Positions 52,901-64,000 of a DNA stretch of 64,000 nt are shown piece by piece. The DNA is from Tubulanus polymorphus. Its lineage: Eukaryota > Nemertea > Palaeonemertea > Tubulaniformes > Tubulanidae. Both the position numbers and the translations under genes were made by a program. Position 1 is the first letter of the stretch. The number at the start of each line of letters is the position of its first letter. The notes under the pieces are model-generated. The model was not told the DNA's origin, made no database searches, and saw only the letters and a program-made list of their open reading frames with translations. The stretch covers positions 3,088,485 through 3,152,484 of the forward strand of contig NC_134027.1 of NCBI RefSeq assembly GCF_964204645.1, written 5' to 3'.

Positions 52901-54701
52901 GTTTTACTGTATTCATACATAGATTTTGGTGTCTTGATATCGTAAATGAGTAGAGAAGATATTCTAATAGTTCTTGAGAGAGTTCTTCATTAATGACGGT
53001 TACCAGTATAAAACATGAAGAGTTGTATAGGAGCCGTGTTTGTTAACCTGGTGTCAAATCAGTAAACATGAAGACAGATTGTACTGTAGATTTCCTCATA
53101 CCGGCCGAATATACTAGAACCAAACGTTCATCTTCAAAATATGAACTTATCCTACACAGAACTGTCTGTCTTTACATTTACTTATAGTATATAACATATT
53201 CATGCACATACTTGGTACATTCTTCACAAATAACATATAATTTAACTTTTAAACGTTAGCTATTGCAGTGGTTGCATGATTTACCCATGTTAGGACTTGC
53301 GGGTCTTTATTAAATGTCAGATATAGGAAATAGCTCTCTGTTCCTCTTGATGCGAGACTGACGGCGAGACTAATATATATTCACCTTTTTACAGGTGCAG
53401 AAGTTTTCGACGACTGTACTGTCAGCAATGATGGCAGGTATGGATGATAAGGAAGATCCGGAAGATGATATTACTCTCGAAGCCATGAGTGGACTATCTA
53501 AAATACTTGCTGAGATTGATGAAGCAAACATTCGAGCCATTTTGATCAATATTGCATTGAGAATACGGCCCTGTTTTGAAAAGGTGAGTTTTTAAAAAGA
53601 AAACCTCCGTAATTTACAACATTGATGTTGTACATGTATATTAAATCAACATTGTTAACCTCTTTGAATAGGACAAGGCTTCTGTCAGGGCTGCTGCCTT
53701 TACTTTATTTGGCAATTTATCCCGATTTGGAGATGGACCGTCGAAAGCACCTTTCCTTGAACAAACACATTCCAATCTAGTCAGTCTGCTAATGCATCTG
53801 AATGATCCAGATTCAGATGTTGTGAAGGTATTAAATAACTAATAATCAATACAGTGGAACCTCAAAGTATTTTACTGAGTGAACTTATTTCTTACCGGTA
53901 TCTAATTTTTCAGTCTTGTAAATATGCACTTCGCCTACTGGGCCCGCTGATGGGATCTGATGACTTGAATAACATGTTCCAGAAGTTTTTACTGGATGAA
54001 GGACATCTTCACTATGGAGAATTTATAAACGACCTTGTGAAAGTTTTGGTAAGAAATCAAAATAGAGGAAGAGAAAGTTATTCTTATGAAGTTATTCTAC
54101 TCTTAGAAGGCACGTTTTGATTCGTAGAGGAGCCATGTTAAGGGAGCATTCATAAATTACGTACCTCCATTGGGGGCGAGGGGGGTTACTGAATTTTGAG
54201 GTACGTAATTTGTGAACGCTCCCTAACGTTGTGTAGAATGAACACGAGACGAATAGTACTTCATAGGTTCACTTGATTATTATACGCTCAAGCTTTCGCT
54301 ACTAATGAATAGTAGCTTCATCAGGCGAATGGAGCATGTGTAATGTAAAGTTCTGTTATTTCAGATTCACGATTTTCCCGATAAGATCAACTTCTACGTG
54401 ATGGGAGGAGTTGCATTTTTCAAGAGCATGTGGTCGGAAATCAGAAGCAATGCCGGTTTATTTGTCGGTTTCTTACTCGGTAATTTGCCGAAAGAAAAAC
54501 ATGCCAACGTTTCTAAAGAGCATGTTTGTGGAGGTAAACTTCAACAATTCATCGTGCATTTTATTAAACATTGGTTTCATTTCTTATACTTTTATGAATA
54601 TACGTGTATCCCTTTTAGCTCTCGTATTGCTGTTGAAAGATGAAGATGCAGACACACGCTGTAAAGCAGCAGAAGCAATGAGCCTCCTTCATGATTATTA
54701 A
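43915..54701 (+). CDS. MROH1: Maestro heat-like repeat family member 1 (MROH1)
   Basis: MROH1 is a large HEAT-repeat scaffold, implicated in lysosome/autophagy functions in other animals. Exon 1 is probably 43915-43966 (MPGPEECDIRATGGKVD), joining at GAT G|gt to exon 2 (44352-44497: LAMALIDAAHDKSEKVRNVI). Nearly 40 exons follow in frame. Matches to vertebrate MROH1 run the full length: DWQTAASGVLVAMGKRYI, SAYDVLFNVWLQSKEPK, LEEQLPRLLPGIIALYKRN, MADHGYLELEGGELMVEFII, VLWPYLLEFIVPDQYVEAL, LGIVMRKTTKKD, LCYGYVTLYGPPSLIVSRIE, CVKQNLIRAVELIAKA, KYALRLLGPLMGS, HLHYGEFINDLVK and the C-terminus AEAMSLLHDY. The stop TAA is at 54699-54701 and a poly(A) signal at 55282. A charged Lys/Asp/Pro-rich insert (51375-51480) interrupts the repeats. 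One intron carries the second copy of the 220-bp MITE. Individual exon borders were not all fixed. Confidence 0.9.
52336..52555. mobile_element. 220-bp inverted-repeat MITE, copy 2 (MROH1 intron)
   Basis: Same length and orientation as copy 1 (14055-14274), differing at only a handful of bases (for example CTATAG for CTGTAG, and the A/T run after ATTACTTTTTT). It is flanked by TTA at 52333-52335 and 52556-52558. The near identity suggests recent spread. Confidence 0.85.
54139..54226. mobile_element. 82-bp palindromic MITE with TAA target duplication (MROH1 intron)
   Basis: The element at 54142-54223 begins GGGAGCATTCATAAATTACG and ends with the inverse (CGTAATTTGTGAACGCTCCC), differing at two bases; the inverted ends are about 26 bp. 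TAA lies on both sides (54139-54141 and 54224-54226). The short centre (CATTGGGGGCGAGGGGGG) is G-rich. The 3-bp duplication suits a Harbinger-type origin. Confidence 0.75.
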
Positions 54702-55916
54702 CTAGGAAAGAGATTCACTCGAGAGATTATGCAATTTTACGCATGTTTCAGATGACCTGTCCTTATATGCACTTCTGGATTATTGAGTTGTATGTAGCAG
54801 AAGATAAAATAGGTGTTATACAAGTTTTCACACTACAGAAGTAGTGAGCTTCCTTTGATAATGAGAATTGTGGCTCAGTTTCACAAAAAGCTTTCAAATT
54901 TTTTGTTTGGTTCTGGAAATCATAGAATTTGACCGTAGTTCTATGGGAAAATGAAATGTTTTTCATGAGGAGAGGTCTAATACTTAACTGTTTAGGCTTT
55001 CAATGAAATCTAAGAATGTACAACTAACTTGTGTTAGATTAATTACCTAATGCATATTCGAATGGTGCTACATGTGTTGCTTATTGTTGAATCAAACTAG
55101 TAAGACTTGATTATTCCAGCCAGAGATAGGCTAACAAATACGCTGTGTTTGATTATTAAGAGTAATTATAGATTCTAATCTTAATTGTTATTGTCTTAGC
55201 TTATGTTCATGTTATGTAAATGTATTATATCGATGATTGCTTGACTTTAAAGCTATTTTGTGATAATTCGTCGATTCTAAAAATAAATAACGAACGTTTC
55301 CATCATTTCGATTCTAAAAATTGAAAACTCATACCTCTCAATTTAATGAAAAGTTATATCGAATTTGTATTTAAACAATGATACATCAGTTTTCAGTATT
55401 CAGATATCTCTCGTTAGATTATCATACATAATATATACATATATTGATACAAATACAAATTTGTTGAAAATTATAATGATGAATGAAATATCAGTTGAAC
55501 CAAAAGTTGGTTCGATAACCCAAACTTGGGGCAAGTTTCATAGATGTGGGGGAAAGATAACACTTGGAAACATTGAATTTATCCTAAACAGTTTTCTCCA
55601 TAGGCTGGAATTTTGAAAGGGCTGCATTCATTAGATGTATGTCGTTATTGTGGCTGCTGAAGAAGCAAGGCTTTTGATCCCCAAAAACGAAAATTGAGCT
55701 GAATTTTAGTGTTTCTATAAGGGATGGCTGATTTTCAGAGGGGTGGATGTAAAATGAAAGGGGTGGCCGCTCCTCTGAAACCTGTAGTGCAGAACAGTGT
55801 CAAGGGTCGCTTTCATACCCAGTCTATGAAACCTACAAACCACAGAAAAACATGATTATAAAATTAAATGCTTCTTTTCAATCCTTAAATAGGAAAACAA
55901 ATAAATTGTTTCATAA
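54702..55916. other. Convergent 3' spacer between MROH1 and ISY1
   Basis: MROH1 3' untranslated region with AATAAA at 55282-55287, then AT-rich DNA to the ISY1 stop at 55917. The stretch 55500-55830 contains GGGGTGG-rich phrases that look repeat-derived, with no defined ends. No coding exon was supported. Confidence 0.5.
55282..55287 (+). terminator. Poly(A) signal of MROH1
   Basis: AATAAATAA lies about 580 bp after the MROH1 stop codon in an otherwise non-coding stretch. Confidence 0.5.
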
Positions 55917-56783
55917 TTATTCCGGTGTTGTTAGTCCAAGTAATTTACGAGTATCTTCCGAATCGGATTTCAGCACATCGGACGCGTATCGTTCTAACAA
56001 TTCCATCTTTTTTCGTCGCACCAACGCTTCTTCGACATCTTTTTGCGATGGCACGGGAACATGCGCGATAAAGTTCGTCTCAACCTCCTCAGTCTCCATG
56101 GCAACAGGTTCCCCATCGGTTTCTTTTACGGCATCGACTGCGTATATATCGTCATCATCATCCTCGTTTTTCTCTTCGGAAACTGGCGCCACCTGGTCGG
56201 ATTCTTTCTTCGCCTTCCATTTAGCGACGAGATTTGCGACAACCTCTTTTTCCATTTGTTTCTCTAACGGAATCAGAACTCCGTCTTCTTCATCTCTATA
56301 ACCGTAATAATCGGCGCTGACTTCTTTCATCAGTTCCGATCTCGTTTTACGAGGTGCCGGAGGCGGCGCTTGTTCGAACAGTTCTCTCACTCCCGGGAGA
56401 TCTTTCGCGGCCCCGAAATATTTATAACCGCGATTGCCGGGAACTTCTCTTCCCTCAGAATCGAGCATTTTTGGCCCGATCCTCTTATAGTTCGGACCGT
56501 GAAGTTCGATAATTCGATCTTCCCAGTGTCTTTTCTCGCGTAATAATTTATTGATCTCGTCGTTGAGATCGCGTAATTTGAATTCTCCTAAACCGGCGTT
56601 TTGAATTTGAGCGACTTTTCTCGAAATTTCTCCGATTATTTGTCGCCGCCATTTCTCGCATTGCGTAAGATCATCGCATTCCGATGCGAGATACGGCCGT
56701 CTCGTTTGTTCGTTCACTTTGTCTATATGAGCCGCACGCCAACGCGCGAGCGTCGTCATCGCTTTCTCTGAATTTCTTGCCAT
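55917..56783 (-). CDS. ISY1: Pre-mRNA-splicing factor ISY1 (single exon)
   Basis: ISY1 is a component of the spliceosome (NineTeen/XAB2-associated complex), acting in the nucleus around the first catalytic step. One uninterrupted frame gives 288 residues, the normal length (human 285). It starts MARNSEKAMTTLARWRAA and contains KWRRQIIGEISRKVAQIQNA, GLGEFKLRDLNDEINKLLRE, GPKMLDSEGREVPGNRGYKY, FGAAKDLPGVRELFE, DDDDDIYAV and FIAHVPVPSQKDVEEALVRR, all diagnostic. The acidic D/E run before IYAV is typical. The upstream ATG has a consensus-like context (AAAATGGCA). No introns, although all other complete genes here have them. The frame is intact, so it is probably a functional gene; whether it is a retrocopy of a multi-exon parent cannot be told from the window. 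It is divergent from CTTNBP2. Confidence 0.95.
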   Translation of the reverse strand: MARNSEKAMTTLARWRAAHIDKVNEQTRRPYLASECDDLTQCEKWRRQIIGEISRKVAQIQNAGLGEFKLRDLNDEINKLLREKRHWEDRIIELHGPNYKRIGPKMLDSEGREVPGNRGYKYFGAAKDLPGVRELFEQAPPPAPRKTRSELMKEVSADYYGYRDEEDGVLIPLEKQMEKEVVANLVAKWKAKKESDQVAPVSEEKNEDDDDDIYAVDAVKETDGEPVAMETEEVETNFIAHVPVPSQKDVEEALVRRKKMELLERYASDVLKSDSEDTRKLLGLTTPE

Positions 56784-57719
56784 TTTGTTTTTAGTTTTGT
56801 TTCGTTATAAATCCATGAAACGCACCGAGTTTAAAATCTACAAAATAAAAGAAGACAAACATCACAATGAAATACAGCGCTAAAAATGGAGTTAATTTCC
56901 AACCGCCTACATCTCGGGAAAATAAGGTCTTTTCTGAATGTTGGTTTTTTGTTAAAAAAATGTTTAATTTAGTCTTGACTTTTAACAAGAAGCGGCTGTT
57001 ACACTTTGGTCCTTATCTATCATATACACACACTTCAATCACTCCCTATTTTTGATTAATGATTATTTTGGCTTTGTGTAAACTGGGGATTTAGGACGTA
57101 CCGGTACCAAATTGCTTTCTCACAAATCGAAATCTACTACGTTCAGATCACGGCGGTGTAGCCCGTAAAGTGCTGCCACTTGGTCAAACTTGGGAAACAG
57201 TAAAGTACGGAAGTGGATAAGGAATACAACCCACGAATAAAGGCATTTGTAACCACAGCATCATTGGCAAATTTCTCACGGAGCTTAGACATGACAAAAA
57301 AAACTTACTGATGAGAAGGAGGCAGCTGTGTTCAACCATTACTACCCTATTCAAGCGAGATCGCTGATTTTTACACCGTTCTTTCCATGATCCAAATCCA
57401 CTTCCGTATTTTAGTCAATACCCTCATTACCCTAATAATACGTCACGTGACTATAGACAATGACAGATTTTGAGTATTCATCGATCAAAACGTTAGAATA
57501 TGTCACAAAATGACTGTTTCGAGAACTAGGTTTGAGCTGAATTGAGAGGATGCTTGCGCTGATGTATCGCGCTAGCGTCGATTAAAGTTGGGACTCTCGT
57601 GTTTCAGGAAATTGTGCCTTGTTTAAATGTTGAGAGACCGTGAAAAAATTAAAAATTCAATCAGAATCAATGCAATTAAATTTTAGTATCCAATACTGAG
57701 TGTACCTAAAATTATCGCG
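56784..57719. promoter_or_regulatory. Putative bidirectional promoter between ISY1 and CTTNBP2
   Basis: The 936 bp between divergent start codons shows no supported coding exon. It probably contains both promoters and the CTTNBP2 leader. A CACGTGAC E-box-like site occurs near 57441-57450 (CGTCACGTGAC). The regulatory role is inferred from layout. Confidence 0.35.
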
Positions 57720-60700
57720 ATGGCAGGCAGAAATCCCCGGTTCGGAAGTTCTGCAGCTATGAATAGATTTGATGTTGTGCCCGATCAAGTTACTCAAGTT
57801 CCATCAAATACATTGAAGGTATGTTTTTAATAAGCCAGTTAGGGCAGGCCAGTTTTAGTTAGTTGCTTTATGAACATGTCTCTGCTTGGCTGATTGTTCT
57901 AGTTTCATCGTTGATGAAATACTTCAATTTATGTTTCAGCGACACCCGAAAATGGAATTGAGTAAAACGGACCTGATTCAATTGTTAAGTTATTTAGAAG
58001 GAGAGTTGCAGGCAAGAGAAGTTGTTATAGCCGCGCTTAAGGTAATTTCTAAATCTCTCAAAGGACTCCACCATTACCAGCTTAACCACTAGATGACATG
58101 CCTGTCAATAGGACAACTCAATCAAATTGTTGTTCATTTCATAAGAAACGTCTTAATACCGAGGGTGACACTCAGCTAGTGGCCTTTGGCATAGCTACTT
58201 TATCCGAGAGATGCCTTATATTTTCTTCTGGACCTCAGCCTTGCAATTTTCCTAGATCTGCCCCTGACTTTCTTCTAGAATTTTAGCCTCCCAATAAATC
58301 ATTAGGCAAATCACATCTCTTCATAGGCCTAAACTTGGATTGATCTTTAGGCTTCTTATAGTTTGAGATTTTTCTAAATGTACCACTAGTGAACCTGGTG
58401 TATCCTCGATATCCTTGCTAGACATTGTCTAATATTTTGAGAGTCTTAATTACTATGAATAACTATCACATGTAATTGTTTATTTGTTTTCAGGCGGAAA
58501 AAGCCAAACAGTTGATGTATCAAGCGAAATACGGACGTTTCGGTTTGACGGACCCGTTCTGTGCGTTACAACGTGACTCAGAGGGTCACAACGATAAGAG
58601 CTTCGACGAGAACGCCATTAAAAACATGTACGAAAATCAACTCGTGCAACTTGAAAAACTGATTACCGTTCAGCGGAAAGCTCAAATAAAAATGAAAGAT
58701 CAAATTGGACTAACTGATAAAAAATATCACAAGGTAAGATTTGAGTTATGAGTTATTGAAATGTGCTAATCTGTGAGACGTATAATTGAAGTGAAAAGTG
58801 TCTTAACAAGTCTTGGAGAAAATTCAAAAACTTAAAAAATTGAAACTTATTGTTTTTGCTGGTTCCAGCCATCATCAGGTAAAATTGGTATTTATTAATT
58901 CATCTGATGTTTTTGAATTTTTCGGTTTTCTTATCTTCATAAGGAATTTACTCATCTCTAAAGTTCGAGTTGAATCAGATATTTGTACAATATGACATTT
59001 GAATGAGTTATTGATATCTATGTGTGTTATATCCGTATTGAAAGGCTTGTCACGAGTTGGATGAAGAGAGAAAGAAACATGCTCAAGATATGGCTCAGGG
59101 AGATGACGTCACCTACGCTCTGGAGAAAGAACGACAACGGCTGCGAAATGAGGTTTGTTTTTGAGAATCGTTGCTTCAAACATTTTCAACGCTGCGTCTA
59201 TGAATGGTTTTGGTGAAATTTTTATAAAATTTTGCAGATCGATTTCGAAAAGAACAACGCGAAAAAATGCGAGAAGGAGCTGAAGAAATTAAAGGAGCAG
59301 TTCGAAGAGGAGCATAAATCATCGGCCAAACATAAACAAGTGGCAATAATGCTCATTAAGGAAAGACGCCAAATGGCAGAGAAATTAATAGCGGCGCATA
59401 AAAGATGTCGAACGGCCGAAGCTAAAATGAACGAAGAGAGAACTCGGACTAAAAATATGGCCGAGGGATTAGTCGAGGAGAGTAAAAAATCATTGAAAAT
59501 GGAGGCAGCAATGGAAAAACAGCTCGCTGAGTTCGATACCGAAAAACAACAATTAAAAATGCGCTTGCAACGCGAGGAAACTAAAAATAACGAATTACAA
59601 CGCGATATCGACCACTTACAACAGCAGGTGACAGCGCTTCAAAAACAATTGAATTTAGATAAAAATCGCGAAGGCCCGAAAAGTATCGAAATCAAAAGCA
59701 GCGTGATAACCGGGGTTGATAAAGAGTCGATGCCTAATCCGCAGGTAGCGACGACACAACCAGTGCCTAAATCGCAACCAAAAGTGTTTCGCAATACGCC
59801 TCCTAATACTCCCCCCGAGTTACGTAAGAATATGCAAGAAGTTCCCGAGAAAGACGTGGCCACGAAACCCGAGTCGAACATCAAACGCGCGATTTTACAA
59901 CTTCAAAAATCAGAAAAACCGGAGCGCCCGACAGAGGTCGTGTTGAGTCCGGGCGCGCGAGTTAATTTAAACACCGGCGCCAGTTCGGGAACGACGGTGT
60001 TCTCGACGCCTTCCGGAGGAAAAATCTCATTCACCGTCGCCGGAGCTAACGCGCCGAGAAAAACTAGTCCGGCCGGGCGCGGCACTCCACCGCCAGTCCC
60101 TCCAAATAAACCTGTACTTAGTGCTAGTTCCGTTCAAAAAGGTTTACGCGCTAATACGTCGAATCTACCGTCAGTCGGCGCCGGTTCGACTAAATATGGA
60201 CAGACAGGTGTTCGCGAACGTTCCCTTGAATGTCCGCCTATCGAAGGTGCTAAACCGGTTACCGTTACATCAGGAGTACCATCATCATCATCGAGTCAAT
60301 CGAACATGATCGTTACTAGTGATGGATCGACTGCTCGAAAGGTATCTCAGGTTCGTGTTATAGCTGATTGAATTTACTTTTTACAAGTTTAGTTGTTTAT
60401 TATTATTATTATTATTATTATTATTTATCCTCACTGTTGACTAGCACTCCTCATCTGACATTCAGTAATAATAATAATCCTCGATTCAATGATCTGACAC
60501 ACTTTCACCAGGCTTTACTGTAGCGATAACCTTTTCTCCTGAAATGTGGCGATATATTCCTATTTCTGTGTTTAGTTGATGTAATGCTTACAGTGATAAT
60601 TTTGTTTAATGCTTTTAATTCTCTTTCTCGTATGCGACGTACATTCTCTTTGATAATGTTTGCAATGGTTATATAACTGTATACAATTGTACCTTACTTT

Positions 60701-63700
60701 GACGATGCCTCGCAAACATTACTACGTAGAATATATGTTTTACCGCTCAAATTGTCAGAAGTTTATTTCTGTCATTACAAACCCCTAACACCGGTGTAGT
60801 TTCGTTACTTTCTGATTTCATAGCAATAAAAAGTTTAACATACCTGAAGAAAAGATAACTCAACTGAGTAGCTCAATCTTTCGTGGAACTGCTGAAAGTT
60901 AAACACTTCTGAAGCTTCTGATAATTTGAGCTATAATTGGTTAATAATGATTTTGGATATTAAAGTATGTTGACTTTATGATCCTAGTACTGATTTCATT
61001 TCTATCCTAACCTGCTGTTTAAGTGTATAATTACGCTGTGCTTTAACCTGTCTCAGTTTCTCATACATCAAAATAAGACATTACATCAAAAAGGGTTATA
61101 TTAAGTTTATGCGGCGGTCTGGTTGGAATCTCTGTAGATATTGTTCATGTTTTTGAAGTTTGCTGGTTAATGATCTGCTCAAATATTTGAACGGATGGAA
61201 ACTTTACAAAACCTTGATCCAAGTTAGAATTAACTGTTGGAGTAGTGATCTTGAATGCAGTGAACTAAGAATAGGTTTATATTTGAGGCAGTATTTCATT
61301 GTTTGTATATAAGAGTTACCGTTGAATGTTGAATATACTCGTATTTACAAAGTCAGTGGTATTTAATAGTAATGTAATTGGCCAACATATTTCAGTGTTA
61401 AGACAGTACGTTTTACAATGATTTTAATAAGTTCCCAGTGTGCGTTCGCCAGTATTTTCGAGAAATGTTTATATATTATATCAATGTTAGATGCATGTAT
61501 GATACTCTATAGATATTGCTTTTATGTAATTGATTTAGGATATTATAAAGTGATAAGATTTGCATGAATTTTGGTGGATATTCTATGTACATGGTTCAGC
61601 GAAGAGAAAATCCAGCTGGTGTTAAAAACTCGAATTGTGTTCAGTGATTGATTAGCTTATACAGGGTCCCTATGACTCCTTGATTCCTTAAAACCTTCTT
61701 CTAAATTGAAAATGCTTTTTAAAAGTGCTTGAAACTCCTTTGATTTGAGTAAAATGCCCAAAACTGGAAAATAGGCAATTAGGAAAGTTTGTACGTAGTT
61801 GTACAGTAGACTATATGCCTAAGCCAGTACAGTTGGAACCAGGATTTTTTGTTACGCAATTAGGCGGTTACCAAATTAGAATTCGAGTTAAATAGTGTGA
61901 GGAATTAAATTCGCTTACAAAACCACTGAATTAATGGATTACTGAGATAACAGAACCGATTTAGGAGGAGTCTACAGTAATTGGGATGCGCAAATGATGC
62001 GGTCTACTTAAAATAAACTCCTTATATCCAGGAATGACTGATCTTTAGGGACCCTGATATACGGTCGGCCCTTGAGTGAATGATGTTAGTTTAAATTTAG
62101 AATGAATTTTTCTATAAAAAGATGATAAGAAATAAAAAAACGATCAATTAATTGAGTTCGATGTTTCGGTTTTTCTTGAACAAGGATCTTCCCGTTGTTA
62201 TACAGCAAGTATAGGTCTGAGATAGTATTGTAACTATCTTTCCGCGATGAAATCAATTGATAGATTGGTTGCGAAAATTATTATGCTACAAAGTGAACTG
62301 ATTCGGTGCTGCTTCATCAGAGGATGGTGTGGTGGATATATCGGAGAACTGATGAAGAATATATATCTCGTAGCGCATATTAATTAATACTCTTTAACTA
62401 CACTTTTCTTTTATCACACCGAGGTAGACCAAGTTTTATTTCTTTGAATGCACATAGATCTAACTTAGATATTTTAGAAATGCTAATTTGTGTCACTTCG
62501 TAGAAACTATTTCGAAATGAGACATTTTCCTTTTTGTTGTGGGTGAGCCTCTTTATTTTGCATGTACACACTTTATTTGTCTGTAATTTGTACACGCTAT
62601 TATTATATTTGTTTGTTATGTAGCTATGTGCATGTGTTGATTTGTTTATTTCAGTTCGTCATCAGCATGTCTTCTAGTAGTACTCACCTTTCTGATTTTG
62701 TTTCAATCGACATGGACGATACTGAAACTATAGATCTGAATTCTGCAGGTAAAAGTCCATTAGTTGATGTTCTAACCTGCCTGCTGCTCTTAGCCAGTCA
62801 CAATTTCCATTTCCTGCGGTAGAAGCTATTTATTTTTAGATTTTTATTAACTGGTAATTTTTTGAAAAATCACTAATGAATATTTTTGTGGATTATATAA
62901 CAGTGTTTGATTATTTATGCTTAGAATAAAAAGGTAGGTTCAACTGCTTCAATATACAGGAAAAACATCATATAGAACTCTAGATGAAAGTATAAGTGAA
63001 TTCCTTTGCCATGCTTCCTGATATCTCTACCCTGTAGAAATAAATATACAGCGAAAATTGACTTGTTTCCTACTGCCTCCTACGCACAGTAATAGTTTGT
63101 TGGCTTGATTCACCGAGGACTCGCTCTAGAGATACAGAGCTGGGTATTAATACTACACCGCGCGCTGTAGCATATCGCTCAGGTATGCTCTCATCAATAA
63201 AGTGCCTTGTGAACTTGTGAGCAAGAATTCTTCCACGCATTTTTCGACCGTTATGCATTTCGTCCAATATTCCGCAGTTTATTTATTTGATATGTGTAAG
63301 ATTAGCACCCGTATGATGTTAATGCTATGCTATAAATATTTGTTTATGCATTAAACGGATAAAAAACGGCCATAGGAACTGATTGCATTAGTTTCTTGTT
63401 ACTGATGTTAAATGACTCATTCAGCCATCTGCTACGAGTTTTACTCCTTTCACACACACTAATGTAGCAATTCTACGCTTCACTACTTAAGATATATGAT
63501 ATGATGTATATTCAACAATCACTGCTCTGAAATCCTCTCTATCACCAAAATGTATTTTTTATCTCGAAATATACCCTCATCGTATAAGCCCGTATGGTAC
63601 ATGTATTTAACCAAAAACATTGTTACTGTAATTTGAAAGGTAATTTTTATATCAGTATTTATAAGTATAATTCTGGGTAAAAAGGGTTTTTATGTGCACT

Positions 63701-64000
63701 GACCATGACATGTAAATATTTTTCTACTCGTAAGAAACAAGTCTCGAAATGCAAACTACCACAAAGCGTATTGCGAGAAACTCGTGTTACAGACATCTGA
63801 CTACCGGTAGCTAAATGTTGGTTTTATTTTCAATTATTTTCAGGTGAGAGTAGTGCACCTTCAGTAGATCTCTCATCAAATCTCCACTCTTCTCCTTTAC
63901 ATACTTCAGCAGCTTCAGGCGACTACGCTCAACTTTTAAGTTTAGTTATAGATAATCACAATGACACTATAGACGTTAATGAAACCCTTAAAGATGGTGC
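57720..64000 (+). CDS. CTTNBP2: Cortactin-binding protein 2 (CTTNBP2 / CTTNBP2NL family), 3' end beyond window
   Basis: CTTNBP2 proteins bind cortactin and the striatin/PP2A (STRIPAK) complex at actin-rich sites. Exons, all phase 0 at first: 57720-57818, 57940-58041, 58494-58733, 59045-59152 and 59238-60341/60371. The N-terminus (MELSKTDLIQLLSYLEGELQ, then AREVVIAALK) and GDDVTYALEKERQRL are diagnostic. A long coiled coil (59238-59660) follows, with KQLAEFDTEKQQLKMRLQRE as in CTTNBP2NL, then a Pro/Ser-rich region with PPPVPPNKP. Reading through AAAG gives a short 560-residue protein (RVIAD stop at 60371). Splicing from GCTCGAAAG|GTATCT (or CAG|GTTCGT, same phase) reaches exon 62655-62748 (MSSSSTHLSDFVSIDMDDTE) and then 63844 onward, where DYAQLLSLVIDNHNDTIDVN resembles the first ankyrin repeat of vertebrate CTTNBP2. 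The gene continues off the right edge. Confidence 0.88.
60403..60425. repeat. ATT microsatellite
   Basis: Seven or more TTA/ATT units in a row, directly after the short-form CTTNBP2 stop codon. Confidence 0.8.
60825..60830 (+). terminator. Poly(A) signal for the short CTTNBP2 form
   Basis: AATAAAAAG lies 454 bp beyond the 60371 stop codon. It supports an alternative, intron-retaining 3' end. Confidence 0.45.
61662..62055. mobile_element. CAGGGTCCCTA-ended inverted-repeat element (CTTNBP2 intron)
   Basis: CAGGGTCCCTA at 61662 is inverted at 62045-62055 (TAGGGACCCTG); weaker pairing extends inward. TATA lies outside each end (TTATA left, ATATA right), but no clean target duplication was found. 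Length 394 bp, no ORF. The CAGGG ends suggest a hAT-type MITE. Confidence 0.5.
62749..63843 (+). other. CTTNBP2 long-form intron
   Basis: A 1.1-kb AT-rich intron between exon 62655-62748 (CTGCAG|gtaaaa) and exon 63844 (tttcag|GTGAGAG). No transposon, RNA gene or alternative exon was recognised. Confidence 0.5.

Larger units (their letters stand above)
60372..62654 (+). other. Short-form 3' UTR and intron of CTTNBP2
   Basis: After the short-form stop, an ATT microsatellite (60403-60425) and AATAAA (60825-60830) mark a plausible 3' untranslated region. For the long form this whole stretch is intron. It also contains the inverted-repeat element 61662-62055. No other gene was seen. Confidence 0.5.

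Overview
The window is nuclear DNA from an invertebrate animal. Genes are split by short AT-rich introns (mostly about 60-500 bp) with GT-AG borders. The proteins are bilaterian orthologues: GEMIN2, TDRD12, TMEM209, an ERG/FLI1-type ETS factor, MROH1, ISY1 and CTTNBP2. A somatomedin-B class B GPCR and the overall style suggest a lophotrochozoan (mollusc, annelid or brachiopod-like), but this is inference and no species can be named. No bacterial operon, CRISPR array, rRNA or intact autonomous transposon was seen.

Layout. 2-181 (+): last exon of an unidentified gene. 428-2616 (-): GEMIN2, an SMN-complex snRNP assembly factor. 3228-14518 (+): a very large TDRD12-like piRNA-pathway protein (Tudor, degenerate DEAD helicase, CCCH finger, two more Tudors, armadillo-like block, CS domain). 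15574-17731 (-): RING-finger protein with a long disordered tail. 18282-22366 (+): TMEM209, whose ATG is split by an intron. 23843-37764 (+): ERG/FLI1 ETS factor spread over 14 kb with large introns. 39736-42547 (+): secreted-N-terminus SMB/7TM receptor in two exons. 43915-54701 (+): MROH1, a HEAT-repeat protein. 55917-56783 (-): intronless ISY1 splicing factor. 57720 to beyond the right edge (+): CTTNBP2, with a short form ending at 60371 and a long form entering ankyrin repeats at the edge.

Three gene pairs are arranged head to head (GEMIN2/TDRD12, RING/TMEM209, ISY1/CTTNBP2), with 0.55-0.94 kb between start codons, so shared bidirectional promoters are likely. The other genes look like independent housekeeping or developmental genes, not members of one pathway.

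Mobile DNA is confined to introns and spacers and is all non-autonomous. It includes a 220-bp inverted-repeat element present twice (TDRD12 and MROH1 introns, TTA target duplications), a 339-bp foldback element with tRNA-like arms and a 9-bp target duplication, a nested palindrome between 13-bp direct repeats, an excision-footprint-like palindrome, an 82-bp TAA-flanked MITE, a CAGGGTCCCTA-ended element and a tRNA-like SINE. The most notable protein-level observations are the expanded TDRD12 architecture, the split start codon of TMEM209, the two-exon SMB receptor and the two-ended CTTNBP2 locus. All exon borders were read by eye from splice signals and frame continuity.
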